A stretch of DNA of 64,000 nucleotides, from positions 30,537,393 to 30,601,392 of the forward strand of contig OX388350.1 of the NCBI GenBank assembly GCA_947579665.1, given 5' to 3'. The position numbers and the translations under genes are program-made. How positions within the stretch are numbered: the stretch's first letter is position 1; each line of letters starts with the position of its first letter. The notes below the pieces were generated by a model, which saw nothing but the letters and a program-made list of their open reading frames with translations, was not told where the DNA came from and ran no database searches. The DNA comes from Sympetrum striolatum. Its lineage: Eukaryota; Arthropoda; Insecta; Odonata; Libellulidae. Shown here piece by piece: positions 23,211 through 35,770 of the stretch.

Positions 23211-23465
23211 TAAGAGTTAAAGCTTTTAGAGAATACTTAAACATTAATCATAATTGATAAGGAATATGACATGATTCGTAAGTAATAGGGTTCTCTTCTT
23301 CATTTTCTCATGCCTCTTTAAATATTTCTCCTGAAGGAATAAGGAATAAATAATAATAAAAGTAAAAACTTCTTTAATGGAAACAGGAAGACCCCAATTA
23401 TATCCATTCCAATAATTATTGCTATTTACAGAGACACACACCATTCCCTTGCAAGAAAAATCCGA

Positions 23466-23595
23466 CTAGCCGGGATTCGAGCCCAGGACCTTGGCATTTT
23501 AGTGCTAGCACGCTAATCTCTCCACAACTACTAGCCGGGATTCGAACCCAGGACTTTGGCATTTTAGTGCCAGCACGCTAATCTCTCCACAACTG
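23466..23595 (-). repeat. Tandem pair of 65-bp tRNA-like units
   Basis: Two adjacent copies (23466-23530 and 23531-23595) differ at a few positions. On the minus strand each ends CTGGGTTCGAATCCCGGC or a close variant, a T-arm, and begins GTGGAGAGATTAGCGTGCT, an A-box-like D-arm region. The copies are truncated tRNA-like sequences duplicated as one block. Confidence 0.7.
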
Positions 23596-24217
23596 CAGAT
23601 GGTTATAAGATTCCTTATTAAGGAATAAGGAATGATATAATTAAGTTGAGGAAAAAGGAATAAAATATTTGTAACAAGAAATCGGGAAAAAACGTTTTTT
23701 TTAACAAAATCGAACTCCTTTCTTATAAATAGAAAACGTAGATGGTGAAAGGAACTGAACTAAGCACGAGAAAGCCCTTCTGCTTGATTGCTTACCTTGA
23801 AAATTATAAAATGAATTAGAAAACATCAAGAAAGACTTTTTGCGATTTCATGATGGTTACTTATAATTGATTAAATATTTTTATGCTTTCATGATGGTTC
23901 CATACAACTGCAAAGGTATTGTTATCCTTGACTAAGTTCGTTCATAAAACAACTTAACATATTAATGTAGGCTTTTCATATTAAAATCGTAAATCTTATG
24001 AAAAAATTAATTAGTCTTAAATTGCGTTAAGAATGCCGTTTATATAAGCGATGAGAGGGTATTTTTACATTTAATTAACTATTTACATTCGAAAATAATA
24101 TGCTATTCCACAAATTCTAAATATCGTTTTTTTGTTTTCGTGATGCTTACATTTTATGGACATTCCGTTAATGATAAACTAAAGGATATGAATGTATACA
24201 ATCTACCATCCTGATAT

Positions 24218-24600
24218 ATGATTATATTACTTAGGGCGCCACTGTGTTATTGCAAATCAATTTTCAATGCCCTTACTTATATATTTTCCTTTCTTACGCC
24301 ACGTCATATTCCCTCTTTCGCCCTCATAACATTTGTCGCGTTGTCCCTCAACCATTTCGCCCAAGTCCATCGATTCATCACTGTCTCCTCGTCGACACTT
24401 TGGGTGTGCTTTGCTCGCCCATTCTGGTCTTTCTGTTGCGGGAAGTGCCACTCTGTGAGGGGAAATTTAAGGGTGAGAGTTGCTTGAGTGGCGGTTTTCC
24501 AACGAAAATCATTACCCCTGACGCTCTTTCCAGAACTACCCGAAACGTAATGTTGGAAGTGCAATATTGTGTACCTTCTGTTGGTAAGGAATAAGTCATA
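24218..24600. other. Base-balanced block, overlapping frames on both strands
   Basis: Frames open in several registers on both strands. None shows a domain, a clear start context or splice sites that would favour one. The plus strand is pyrimidine-biased. Confidence 0.3.
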
Positions 24601-25288
24601 GGTATTTTGAAAATATATAAATAATTGTTTTATATTTTTATCAGAAAATATTGGCAATTCATAAGTGGAATTATGTGGGAATAGTGATTTGAAATGAAAT
24701 GTTCCTACTTTTCTTTGGCACTACAAATTTTTTACCATGATTCTAAGTATTTTTCTATGGAATTGATCCTAAGAACGATCAGGTATCCTTAGATGAGCAG
24801 GTAAACAACCTAGCACAACGTTATTTTTACTTTTTACAATACGGAAAATAATTTTGAGTTTTATACATAGCCCTCATCTTTTGATTTTTGTCAAAGTGAA
24901 CTACAGTTGAAATAAATTATGCAAACATTGATTTTAATTCGACTTGGTAGGAAGTGAAAATCTTGTGTCGTGGATTATTCAAGTAAAATATATCAAATGA
25001 TTGCTGGTATGATAGTTATATCGGTAAAAATGTAAGATAAAAAGCTTAAATGGGTAAAATGGAAAGCTCGAAAAATGAGAGGATGAAAAATAAGTATATG
25101 AAAGCATGGAATAATACTGCTTGTAAATAGTATCAGTACAGGGGAAAGAAGGAAGTATCGACTAGTACAGAAGCTATAGATGAGCTATTAGGTGAGAAAA
25201 CCTAAAAAGGGATTTCCTTGTATTTGTAGAGTTTAGTAGTAGCAGTATTGCTTAAAGTGCTTCCACAGCTTAGGTCATTTCGCACATT

Positions 25289-25367
25289 GGCACCCATCGG
25301 GATTCAAACCCGGTACCGCTTTCACCAAAGGCAAACGCTCTGTCCACATGACTATCCGGGAGCCTGT
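25289..25367 (-). repeat. tRNA-like sequence with near-complete acceptor stem
   Basis: On the minus strand it starts GGCTCCC and ends GGGTGCC, which pair except at one position. The T-arm CCGGGTTTGAATCCCGA is intact. The D- and anticodon-arms are irregular, so the anticodon cannot be set. A degraded relative may lie at about 49090-49150. Confidence 0.5.
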
Positions 25368-25369
25368 TG

Positions 25370-28010
25370 TAGAGTTTCTGAATGCATTTCTCTAAGTGTA
25401 AATAATAGCAAATTCAACAATACATGTAGACTACAGTCAGAAAAGGGAATATTTTAAATATATTCTGTTATAGCTCAGAGCATATTTCATTGAAATAATA
25501 TCCTTTGACTTTATCTTGAGATACGCCATGCTTAGTTTTATCAAGGTACCGTTTATAGGATAAGGAACTCACGATAATGAAATCGTGGACTTTGATCTTT
25601 TTAGTGACGTTAAATGCTGTAAATATGTAAGCAAAGTGAACACGTTTGTTCAAATGTATGCATTTTTAAACTATGCATTACATATTGAGTTTAAGCACAT
25701 TCGCGCTATTTGATACAATGATATAAACAACATTACTTACCAAATTAATACATTTGCATTTGTACTTTAAAATGTGATCCTTTAAATGTCGTATACGATT
25801 ATAGTAATAATCAAGAAGTAATGAAAGCTGCTTGCTGATGCCAGCAAACCCCTTAGATAATATTTCAAATCATGAATTGCATCTAAGTTAACGGGAGTAA
25901 ATTTAGAGCTCTATCAGTTAAGATATGCAAAGAATTATCCCAAGAAAATGCAATCTAACTCAGCATCAGCACATAAAGTTTCCTTTAAAATTCCAAAAAT
26001 TCCTACTTTTCTCAATCCTTCGTATAATTACACTATATCTCGGACTATATTTTCCTTCTCCACGTTTCTACCATATTTATTATCCTTTTAAATATTCTTA
26101 TCATATTTAGGGTTTCACGATCGCTTTTGGGGTATCACCGAGGGACGGAATAATATTTTCCCATCTGTGTATCGCCATATCTATTACTTTAGCTTTTTTA
26201 TCACTAAAGGTAGCCAATTTTCCTTAGCTCAAAAATCGATATCTCCATAACACTATGGAATGAACACATTCCGAAGGCAACCCTTTTACCCTTCTCTTGG
26301 GAAAATGAATTTTACTTTAATCTAAGTTTATTTAGTAAATTAATTATTTACATTTGACACATATTATAGTTTATTATGCTAAATACCAATGTTGAATTGA
26401 AACAAACTTACTAAAATTTACTGCTGAAAATCGTTGAAATTGTCGACCTTATCAAGTTTGAAACTGCAAATTTAAATTAGAAAGGATTAACGAATGTCCG
26501 GAAAACCGTGGAGTAAAACGATTACTAGATAACTATAATTTCTGCAGAGTTAACTATCTTTTACTAACGCTATAGTAAACCCTTCTTAAGTTAAGAAAGG
26601 TGAATATTCATTTGATTATAATCATTCAGAAAACCTGACGCTCAATTTTAACTCATTTGCTGGGCTGAATGCATTTATAAGTCAATTATTTTATAAATCC
26701 AATATTCAGAATTTATAGCTCCATATTAAAATACAAGGCATATTATAAGTATACCTTTTTTGATCATATCAAAATTTTCGGATTTAGTGCCAACTACTCT
26801 TGCTTTTGGGCATTAAAATTATAATAATCAGCCCGCAATCGCCGAACCACTTGAGGAGGGAATTATTGCGATCAATCGTGTCCCTGATTGTTGCTCTCAG
26901 CTATAAATCTCTTGAATTCCTCCCAAAATATTAGCAGGAGTTTGGGAAATATAGATCGATTGGGAGTGAACTTCCTTAAAGTAGATAAGAAGGGAAAATC
27001 GATAAACGGAGCACATAAGGTTTCTAAGTTTGCAGGTCTGTATTGTTTTCCTGAGGTTTACACAAAACTTCTTACTGTGTCTTTTCGCGATTACAAGTAA
27101 ATACTATAAGCATCTTAACGTAAGTTTCATTAATTTTTGGATTAATAGTAATTTTAATATTTCTATATACATATTTCCGTTTACCAAACATGCCGTGCTA
27201 TATAAAATTTATGTCTAAGTAAAAATAATTCATTAAAATAATTTGAAAATATATAATTCTTAAGACTGAAAACAAATATAGAATTAAAAAGAATGGTAGG
27301 ATACTGTCCCCAAATGAAAATCATCTAACTAATTTAAAAAGTTCTATGTATATTTATGCTTTTAAATTACTTCTTTAGAAGTGTAAATATCCAACACATT
27401 ACTTTGGGAGAATATTTTTTTTATTTTCAAAATGAAAAAAATATTTCTAGTGACTCCAAATTAAACCGTGACTCTATAAGAGATATTTGTTTCTGATTTC
27501 TAACGAAAGTCTTTTCAAGACTTGTTATTTGATGCCATATAAAGAGGCATGATACAAAAGAATGATTAAAAAAAATAATGAGAGAAAAAATTTAATTTAC
27601 AACGAGATCACTAGAGAAATAGAATAAGGTTATCTACTTCCTTTGCTAGATATACCATGCCATACTAATTCCTTATAACCTAAAAATCTACCAAAGCGAT
27701 TGTGAATTAAAACTGTGTGTAAAAACCTGCACTAAATTTCAATGAAGTACAAGCTATGTTCCTTTGAAACACTAATAAATTGAATCCTCATGCATTAAAT
27801 CGAGCTATGCATTTAAAAATGTATATGAAAATCTACTCCTTATTTCAACGAAGTACATACACATGTTACACTGAATTTATTTATTCTAAGATTCACTTAC
27901 AGTTTTACGACAATTTTACAGTAAATACGATAAACAAACAAATTATAAAACAAATTGAAAATAAATGTACATTATTATATGAACAAATAGAAACAAAATA
28001 AACTAAAAAT
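25370..28010. other. AT-rich spacer
   Basis: No gene or repeat is recognised between the tRNA-like sequence and the Tigger-type element. Several AT-rich frames (25925-26110, 26888-27218, 27780-28001) show no family features. Confidence 0.45.
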
Positions 28011-28018
28011 AAAATATA

Positions 28019-28048
28019 TGTAGGGTAAGGTTGCTCAAGTCGTACCCC
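28019..28048 (+). repeat. Left terminal inverted repeat of Tigger-type element
   Basis: Matches the complement of 29182-29207 with a 4-nt length difference and a few substitutions. Confidence 0.75.
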
Positions 28049-28475
28049 GATGATATCCCAGCTGTTGCGTATAAAAAGTGTCATCTAGTGACGTTGATCT
28101 GAACTAAATAGTCGAGCGAGCACGTGAAAACAATCGGACGGCCAGCCTGTCTTTGCGGAAAAATAATCAAAAAGTTAGTTTTTTCAACAGTTTTCAATTA
28201 AATATTAATCTCATTTGTATTTTTTTATAAAAGAAGTATAATTTTCAACTAATTTTTTTGTTCACATCTATTTTAATGATAATCTGGCAGTCATTTAGGC
28301 ACACTCAAACAGTATAATTTTTTTAGGTTATAACAGTAATTTTGTTTTTAAACTTAGAATAGCTCGTTGCTTAAACTGTTCCTGTGGGGAATTTCTTTAC
28401 TCGTACCGGTACGACTTAGGTATTCAGAAAATTGTGTGTTAAATTTACTTAACTTTATTTTGCCAGGCAATAAAT

Positions 28476-28895
28476 ATGGAAAAGAGAAAGTATAATAGTT
28501 GGAAGCAGGAATATATGAACGAAGCTTTAAAGAAACATCGGAATGGTGAAATTGGATTCAATGAAGCTTGTAGAAGATGTAATATACCAAAGACTACATT
28601 ACGAATACATTTGAAAGGATTGAATAAGACAACAAAATTTGGAAGACCTAATGATATGTCATCAGATATGGAAGAGATATTGGCACAGCATTTAATAAAT
28701 TTAGAGTCTTGTTTTTTCAGGTTTACTACGACTGAATTTAGAAAACTTGCCTTCGAGCTTGTGGAAAATTTTCAATTACCCCATCGTTTTAACAAATAAA
28801 AGAGAATAGCAGGCAAGAAATGGTATTATCGATTCATGAAAGACCATCCTAATTTGTCGTTGAGTGTTCCAGAACCAACATCGATATTATTTTAA
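28476..28895 (+). pseudogene. Tigger/pogo transposase fragment, DNA-binding region only
   Basis: An ORF of 107 codons from ATG 28476 ends at TAA 28797. The same frame continues past that stop for 31 codons to a second stop at 28893. Residues 24-48 (GEIGFNEACRRCNIPKTTLR) form a pipsqueak-type helix-turn-helix. The part after residue 62, together with AGKKWYYRFMKDHPNLSL beyond the stop, matches the second, CENP-B-type helix-turn-helix of Tigger transposases. The DDE catalytic domain is absent. The start could follow a 5' intron, since TTTTGCCAG precedes it. A short DNA-binding protein might still be made, but loss of function is the simpler reading. Confidence 0.85.
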
Positions 28896-29107
28896 TGTGA
28901 TCTCTTGTTATTACCTAAGTATTTTTCTATATCGTTTATAATGTCTTCACTAAAGTCTTATTCTACGTATGACTTAAGCTATAGGTGGTAAGAATTAGGC
29001 GACTAGGTGTCTTAAATGTACCGAAGGTACATTTGTGAAAATCGCTAAAATACCTATGTTGATAACAGATTTTTAAATTTCTATGAATGTTGATTAAAAT
29101 GTAACTA

Positions 29108-29113
29108 AATAAA
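29108..29113 (+). terminator. Poly(A) signal inside the Tigger-type element
   Basis: AATAAA 70-75 bp before the right terminal repeat, in the orientation of the transposase fragment. Confidence 0.4.
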
Positions 29114-29181
29114 GATTCTATTCATGCAAAAGATTTTTATTTATTCGAATGGCATTAAATATTACAGCATTATTTCCTTAT

Positions 29182-29207
29182 GGGGTACAACTTGAGCAAG
29201 GCCTACA
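29182..29207 (-). repeat. Right terminal inverted repeat of Tigger-type element
   Basis: Complement reads TGTAGGCCTTGCTCAAG followed by TTGTACCCC. Confidence 0.75.
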
Positions 29208-29369
29208 TATACAGAAACGACTCAAACAGGAAAACATTTAAAAGAATTTACAGACATTCATTTAAGAATGCGTCAAGGGACAGTCTGAAGGGGTCTATGG
29301 AGGAAGGTACTACATAGTTACTAATAAATTCCATTTGCGTGCACTAAATACAAAATGGTCAAAAATGTA

Positions 29370-29770
29370 CTGGCTCAGTGCGATGGAGCATGTAATCGGG
29401 GGAAAAGCTTCCCTGTAAACCTGCAGGGAAAGCTCCCCTGGATCAGACCCACACACTGCATATATACTCCCTATGTGGGGCATGGGTCTGATCGCTTCCC
29501 TCGAGGGGACTTAACGCACCCGCATCTACAAGCTTCCGCAAAACCTCTGATCTTCCACAATTCCGGTTGGCGATGAATTAAAACTCAGGGACTCATCCAT
29601 CGCACAAGGCAAACCCGATATATCACGCGGCGGGTGCAGTATCGTAGGAAAAGTTTGGGGTGCAACCAACGCCGTGACGTGCTGGCACATCAGGATAGGT
29701 CACGCAAGAGGTTTCTCCCACAGGTGACAGTAAAAAAAGCGTGAGCACGTGACTGTTCGGCATCTAGAGC
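29370..29770. repeat. GC-rich block with two hairpins, unknown element
   Basis: GCTTCCCTG (29407-29415) faces CAGGGAAAGC (29424-29433), extended by flanking GGGG/CCCC. GATCAGACCCA (29441-29451) pairs exactly with TGGGTCTGATC (29483-29493). The block is far GC-richer than its flanks and begins about 160 bp beyond the Tigger-type element. It may be a fragment of an unrelated repeat. Confidence 0.5.
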
Positions 29771-31000
29771 ACAGTTATAATCTTCACCGATGATTTAGAT
29801 AGGTCTTGCGAGGTCGTGATAATATTTGAGATGGATTCACTCCTCTACGTTGTAAACCGTGCTAACTCGCACTATTCATGTGGTTTTCCCTTAAGCAACG
29901 GAATGGATACTCAGTTTTCCCCTGTTTATAATAGGGCAGTTGGAAAGATCGTACTCTTGAGTATATTGACGTTATATATATGTAATCACATCTAATGTGA
30001 GTTTGGAGCAAGATACTTCCACTCACTATAACATATTAAAGGACTAAGCTGGATTTAGCACGAGAAGCATCTGCTGCATGCACAAGGCCTATCCATTAAG
30101 AGATTCTCGATGATTAGAGCCCATGGCTTATCGAAATGATTCATATCCAACAGGCTCTATTAATTACGATAATATCATAGATACGAAAATTTGATTTTAG
30201 TCTACAATAAAGATATTAATTATTCATTATATGCGTACATTTGACCAGAAAGTTTGTTTCAATATATACATACATCCGCATGGTTATGTTCCAGCAGGAT
30301 AGATTCCTTTATATTCCATTCTGTTTAAGATGTATTAAATTTCTAATTAAGAGATATATACATTTTGAATGTAATATTATTTTACTTGGCACTACGCCAT
30401 TATAGGCGTCATGATTATTCTGCAAGGTCCCAAAACTTTTACGTCCTCCATTACACTGAAGCGTGGACAGCTAAAATAATAGAAACTTAATAAAAACTGA
30501 CTTCACAAACAGACTATTTTTTCCATAAATTAAGCTCAAGATGCATTAATACGTATGCTTTAATGTAAGAGTAAAACAATAAAGACAGAAATATATGTCC
30601 GGGTCAAATGTCTTCAGGTGCCACTTCAATTTTAACCATTATCCAATATACTAGAAATCCCAAGAGCTTAATCGATTGATCATCACATAATATACTTCTC
30701 AATAACTTAACACGGAGATATAAAAGAAAAAAAATTAATTAGTATAAATTTAAAATGTAATTGATGCAACGATGTTAAAAATAGATCATTTTCCTAAAAG
30801 AAAGGAATTTAGTGCAATAACGTTGTAACAACGTTGTAAACCCATTCAAACATCAGAACATTAAACGCTAATTAGAAAACCTGCACATTGACGTTACACC
30901 AATAAGTATGGTAACTGATCGAAGATAATAAGAATGTCGTTACATGGGGCATCAAAAGAAACTTCAAATCGTCCACTAGTTTATCAACTCACGCGCATAT
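29771..31000. other. AT-rich spacer
   Basis: No gene or repeat is recognised. A small direct repeat, AACGTTGTAACAACGTTGTAA, lies near 30820. Confidence 0.4.
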
Positions 31001-31450
31001 AAGGAGGTGGGCTTTTACTCGCTATGGAGGGTTTGCTCCTTATGGGGCAAATTAAGTAATAAGAAGAAAGTTAGAAGTGTTGATGTCTACCCGTGTGTGC
31101 AATTGCATTCATCAACAGCGGTTTGATTTGAGGGAAAGGCGTGACGCCTCCTACGGGGATGCAGAGGTCCATGAGGAGAGATAGGACCCAGATGCGGTTA
31201 GTGATGGAGACTTATCCTTTTGCTCGGATCACGTAACTCTACAGCACGTCGTGGTTTCCTGAGGGGAACAGATAGCTTCAATCCTTCTCTTGTCCTTCTG
31301 TGCAATGAAGGAACGTGCATGCGTCGGATAACTGCCTTTTCCGGCAGCTGCTCGTTACGTATCGCTGCAGATTCATCTTCAAACAAGTGACAATCGCTCC
31401 CTTACTCGGAATTTCTTACGAAGACTTAACGCATCGTTTTGATCTGTAGA
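31001..31450. other. Base-balanced block, no gene supported
   Basis: GC-richer than its flanks, with a 62-codon minus frame of basic composition that has no recognisable domain. Confidence 0.3.
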
Positions 31451-33140
31451 ATTGAAGGTTTATAACTACTGAGTGCTGGATTAAACACAGGAAAAATCGA
31501 GGAAAATCGTCTAAAAATAAAATCATTCAGTTTTTATAAAGTATAGTTTTAAATAATGGAATATTTTAAGGATTCTAAGGCTTAAATTGTAGAAAACGAC
31601 ATTTTGAGCCTCGCAATATAGCTCGTGATGGTAACTGCGGTTCATATATCCATAAATTCATTTTTAAATAATGATAATAATATAGACCTTATTGAAGATT
31701 GAGAATTGCAAGTCTCATCTTATTGCTAACCCCCATATCAATCTATTCGACGTTACTCCCATATAAAATACTGCTTAATTTGCTATTTCATTTCGTTGCA
31801 GACCGTTCTCCTTTCGTAAAATTTTATTAAGAATTAACTAATAAAAGAATTTCGTTAAGAAAATTTCTATTTTTATCACTGTATATTGTTTACTATCCTA
31901 AATCTAGAAAAATAAAATGTATTGAGTTCTCTCAAAATTAACAAAGCAAATTGACTAAATTTTTAAGTTGTGATTAAAAAAATTTGCTTAAACAATTGAA
32001 TTAGCTATTCCGAAATTTATTGACATCGGTTGCTGAATAGCCGGCAGCAATAACAGATGCCTCAGTAGTTTCCGTTAAGAGTAAGACATCCAACGAATTC
32101 TTGAGTATTGAGTGCTAAATACAAAATATTAGAAGAAGAATACCGACGACAGTATTAACGGTCGGATAAACCAAACGCTGAGGAAATCTGTTTCTATTTA
32201 TATATCATGATGAATGACGAAATAGTAAATCCTTTGTCCTTGAAAATGGATTATAACGAGTAATCTTAGGGAAGCTTAGCCTGGATTTGAATATACGTCT
32301 AACTAAAGATGATGGTAGCATTCACAGAGCTTTTAATTACACAAAGGCTACAAAAATCATCAAAGAGACCATCACCTTCTTTGATGGTTTTTGGATTCTT
32401 TCTTTTATACTTGGACTATTGTCACCATCAGTGGCCGAAAATATATATTTAATGTATTTTACATAAAGATCTAATGAATTCCAGTGCATGCCATTTTGAC
32501 AGCGTGGGTTGCCTATAAAATAATACCATACGATATAATATAACTTATCCCATTCCTCAAAAAAAAATAAGCTGTAACAGGAAGATGAATTTGGGATAAA
32601 AAAACGTAAGAGTTATAAAAACATAAAGGACTCAGAGAAATAATGTGTTAAAGTTGGAGGGATTCCAAGGTAGGAGAGATGGAAAGTAGGCCTGAAGTGG
32701 TCTGAAGGAAGAAAAAAGTCGTGGAAAAAGATGAAAGAATGGAGGATGCAAAAAATACAACACAGAACAGAGGATAGAAATTGTCACGCGGCCCCAAAAT
32801 GTGGACGGTCCTAACAAAAGGAAGAAGATGAAAATATTAAGCCATATTTTTAAGTCTAATTACCAAGATTAATTTTCTCTCAAGCATAGAGCTCTATAAT
32901 GTGTTTCTACTTTTAAAATATAATAAAATAGTGAACTTATCACTGTATAGGGAAAAAATATTTCGATTCGCTGAATCTTACGAAGGGATGATTTACGTGT
33001 TTATTAAGAATTTGCATTACCCATATATAAATAATATCTGTCATTACTATCCCCCATCTAAGTCATCAAAATTATCTACATTAGTCAACAAATTTTTGAC
33101 TGATGGCATCCTTATAAAATAGTGCTGATTGCAGATATTG
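31451..33140. other. AT-rich spacer
   Basis: No gene is seen. A hairpin lies at 32352-32392. A purine-rich plus strand (32580-32830) mirrors the pyrimidine tracts seen elsewhere. Confidence 0.4.
32352..32392. repeat. Short hairpin with overlapping alternative
   Basis: AAAAATCATCAAAGA (32352-32366) pairs with TCTTTGATGGTTTTT (32378-32392) with one mismatch. ACCATCA in the loop can also pair with TTGATGGT, so two folds compete. Confidence 0.5.
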
Positions 33141-33141
33141 A

Positions 33142-33203
33142 TTTACAGTTAATGGTAAGGTTCTGGGGGTTAACTGTAAAGCCCCCAGAACCATACCATT
33201 AAC
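33142..33203. repeat. 22-bp-arm hairpin with a competing inverted repeat
   Basis: The arm 33148-33169 pairs with 33182-33203 with one mismatch around a 12-nt loop. The distinctive part is GGTTCTGGGGG/CCCCCAGAACC. TTTACAGTTAA (33142-33152) is also the exact complement of TTAACTGTAAA (33170-33180), which overlaps both arm and loop, so the two pairings exclude each other. Confidence 0.75.
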
Positions 33204-35220
33204 CTGATTTACTAAATGAGAATTTGGTTTTATGAGGTTACACGTTAGATTTACCGATGCCATTCATAATAATGTTAGGAATATTGCCAACTTATTTAGT
33301 CAGTCAGTCCAGTCAACTTAAACTCTACTTTAGCATCTCTTACAATCACCATGAATACGATAATTGGTATAATATAAAAGTTAAGAGGGGAAAAAGATAT
33401 GAAATTCTTCCATGAGATACGCTCTCATGGGTCTATATAAACAGGAAGCGTGCTTGATACAGAGTATCTGCAGATTTTAATGGCAGAGATTCGATGAGAA
33501 GTTTGTTTCGAAGGAGAAGCGGAGTGCTACTTTAAAAATTCAGAGAGAGTCACTAAGTACCCGTATCTCCCTTCGCATCGACAGGGTGAAATCGATAATT
33601 GATTCCATCCTACTACTTCTTGCAATTCTAATCGATGCAGGAGTGATTTTATCCTCTGGCAAACTATCTTGATTTTTTTACAAATGATGGGATTCTCCCT
33701 TTAACTTACCACAAAGCTACTTCTCAGTTTCTTGTTTGTTTTGTTAATGGCACGAGAGAAAAGTGGGTGTCATCTTCCATTCTCTAACCATTAATTTCTA
33801 CAAAAGCGTAAATTAGGAGTAGAAGTGCACTTTTTCCATTATTTTTTCCAATCACCTTGGACTTCATTTTGGGGAACACCTTTTTGGGTGTCCTTATTTT
33901 TAAAATTATAAATAGTACCAACAGTTTTTAACATACACTTCTAAAGATCAGTACGCTGAAACCAGTAGCGTCATATATTATTTGTGAAATAAATAAAAAT
34001 TTGTTTATCAATCTTGCGTTTTAAATTATATTTTTTTAGCTTCTGATAGAGTTTTGCAGTACAATATATGATACTTGAATAAGAATACGAAAATATCCAT
34101 TTAAGATTTAGATATGCGTAATGACTTAGCTCTAAAGGGATTTCCCTATTCTTCCAAGATATATCCCATTTCTCTTTTTGTTCTCAGCACTTTACAACAC
34201 AAATTTTTCTTAGAAGGCTTATAACCTTATCTGCGTTAGATTTTATAAAATTTAAAACGACTTATGGAGTCAGGGGTAAGTTTAATAAGCCAACTTTGGT
34301 TTGATCATGCCAAATTAAGGATTTATCTATGAAAACATATTCCCAAATTATACCTAAAGGTAATAATTATTAAAACAGACTGGTATGGAATAAATGGTAT
34401 TCATTTCAAATTTAAAATTAAAATTTACTAACATACTCGTTTATTCTCCAAAAAATAAAATATTTGATAAATTATTTACGAAGTAATGACAAGCATGACA
34501 ACATCATCATAATTCTGCTTTGCGGTCTGGTAGCTATAGATACAAATAAGTCGGTTTGAAAATCGTATAAATGCCATTAAATGTATCTATAAAATATCAA
34601 AGCAAAAAATCTGTTTGAATGAAGAAAAAATAAGAATGACTTTTAATAGAAATAGAAAAAATAGAAAAATATCCAAGGAATATTAGAACAATAAAGGAAA
34701 TCAGTCCCAGAAAAATGGATACTGAAAAATCTACTTGGCCTTCAGGAAGTCTTGACTTAGTGAGTTTATTTCAGAACCATTTACAGTATGTCATCAAGTA
34801 TATTGAAATAGATGAATATCTAATATACACCTTTGTAGATATTAAATATAAGGGCTGACTCAACCAAAATTTTTCAATGATAAAATGATTCACCATCAAT
34901 CTTATATGTACTATTATTATTGCTATCAATAAAACAAATAATCATATATAATGATTGAACGGCAATTCCCAAAATATTTTCAATTCATTAATTTATTATT
35001 GAAGTAATCGTCAAATTTAACAGTGAATTTATCTACACGTTTAGTATACTGTTATTCACTTAGTCAATTTTTGAGATCATAAAGATATTGGATAAAAAAA
35101 TAAGTATTTCATGTTCACAATTTAACAAAGAATGTAAGCATTTTTTTATTTTAGAGAATATCCGTTATCAGTTTATAGAGGAACGCATCTTTTCTTGGGC
35201 GATTATTTCCTCATTGAAAA
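33204..35220. other. AT-rich spacer
   Basis: No gene, RNA or mobile element is recognised. Confidence 0.45.
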
Positions 35221-35229
35221 TCAGTCTAC

Positions 35230-35770
35230 CACGGATTACAACAGCCAATTCCTTCCTCGAAACTCACGAAAACACCAAAATTTCAAACTCGGCACCATTT
35301 TTTCCCAGTGATTCGTTCACGGCCGTAGTTTCTGCACTTCGCAGCGCGGGACGCTTTGGTAGCCCACACCTACAAGTGTCCTCCTCTCGCGGCAGATTTC
35401 CCAACTAACTCCCTCTCCTTGTCACTTCGCAAGGTGCACTCCATCCTCCAGAAAAATTCGAAAATAGAGAGGAATTGACGGCGGAGAGGGGGTGGGGGGG
35501 AGAATTTACCGTCCCAGAAGAGAGAAAAGACCGACGGGTGCCTCTTTTCCTGGATTTTCCGAGAGCAGAGAGGTTATCTTCTCCTGACAGCGTGGCCCGC
35601 TTATTAATTGGAAGACTAATTAGCGACTGTGGTGTCAGAGAAGTTGCTCTCGAGGAAGAGCGGGTGGTGGACCACCACTTAAACCACAGCTGCTGAACGG
35701 AGCTGGGCCTTTGTATCACCGCCTGCCACTCTCCGCCCACTTCCTCGGCAGTAAACTATATCCGTGACGT
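35230..35770. other. GC- and CpG-richer block, frames on both strands
   Basis: Contains a purine run around 35485-35505 (GGGGGTGGGGGG) and several CpGs. Long frames open on both strands through 35405-35740, as expected where stop codons are rare. No protein family is recognisable. Could be regulatory DNA. Confidence 0.3.

Larger units (their letters stand above)
28019..29207 (+). mobile_element. Tigger/pogo-type transposon, internally deleted
   Basis: The ends are inverted: TGTAGGGTAAGGTTGCTCAA at 28019 and, as reverse complement, TGTAGGCCTTGCTCAAG at 29207, both continuing to a GTACCCC block. TA flanks both sides (28017-28018 and 29208-29209), as expected for this superfamily. At 1.19 kb it is too short to encode a full transposase and holds only the DNA-binding portion of the gene. 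TATAAAAA at 28070 and AATAAA at 29108 could still frame a transcript. Confidence 0.8.

Noticed and set aside
35405..35740. 111-codon minus frame and overlapping plus frames
   Set aside because: Mutually overlapping, compositionally driven, and no recognisable motif or splice pattern.
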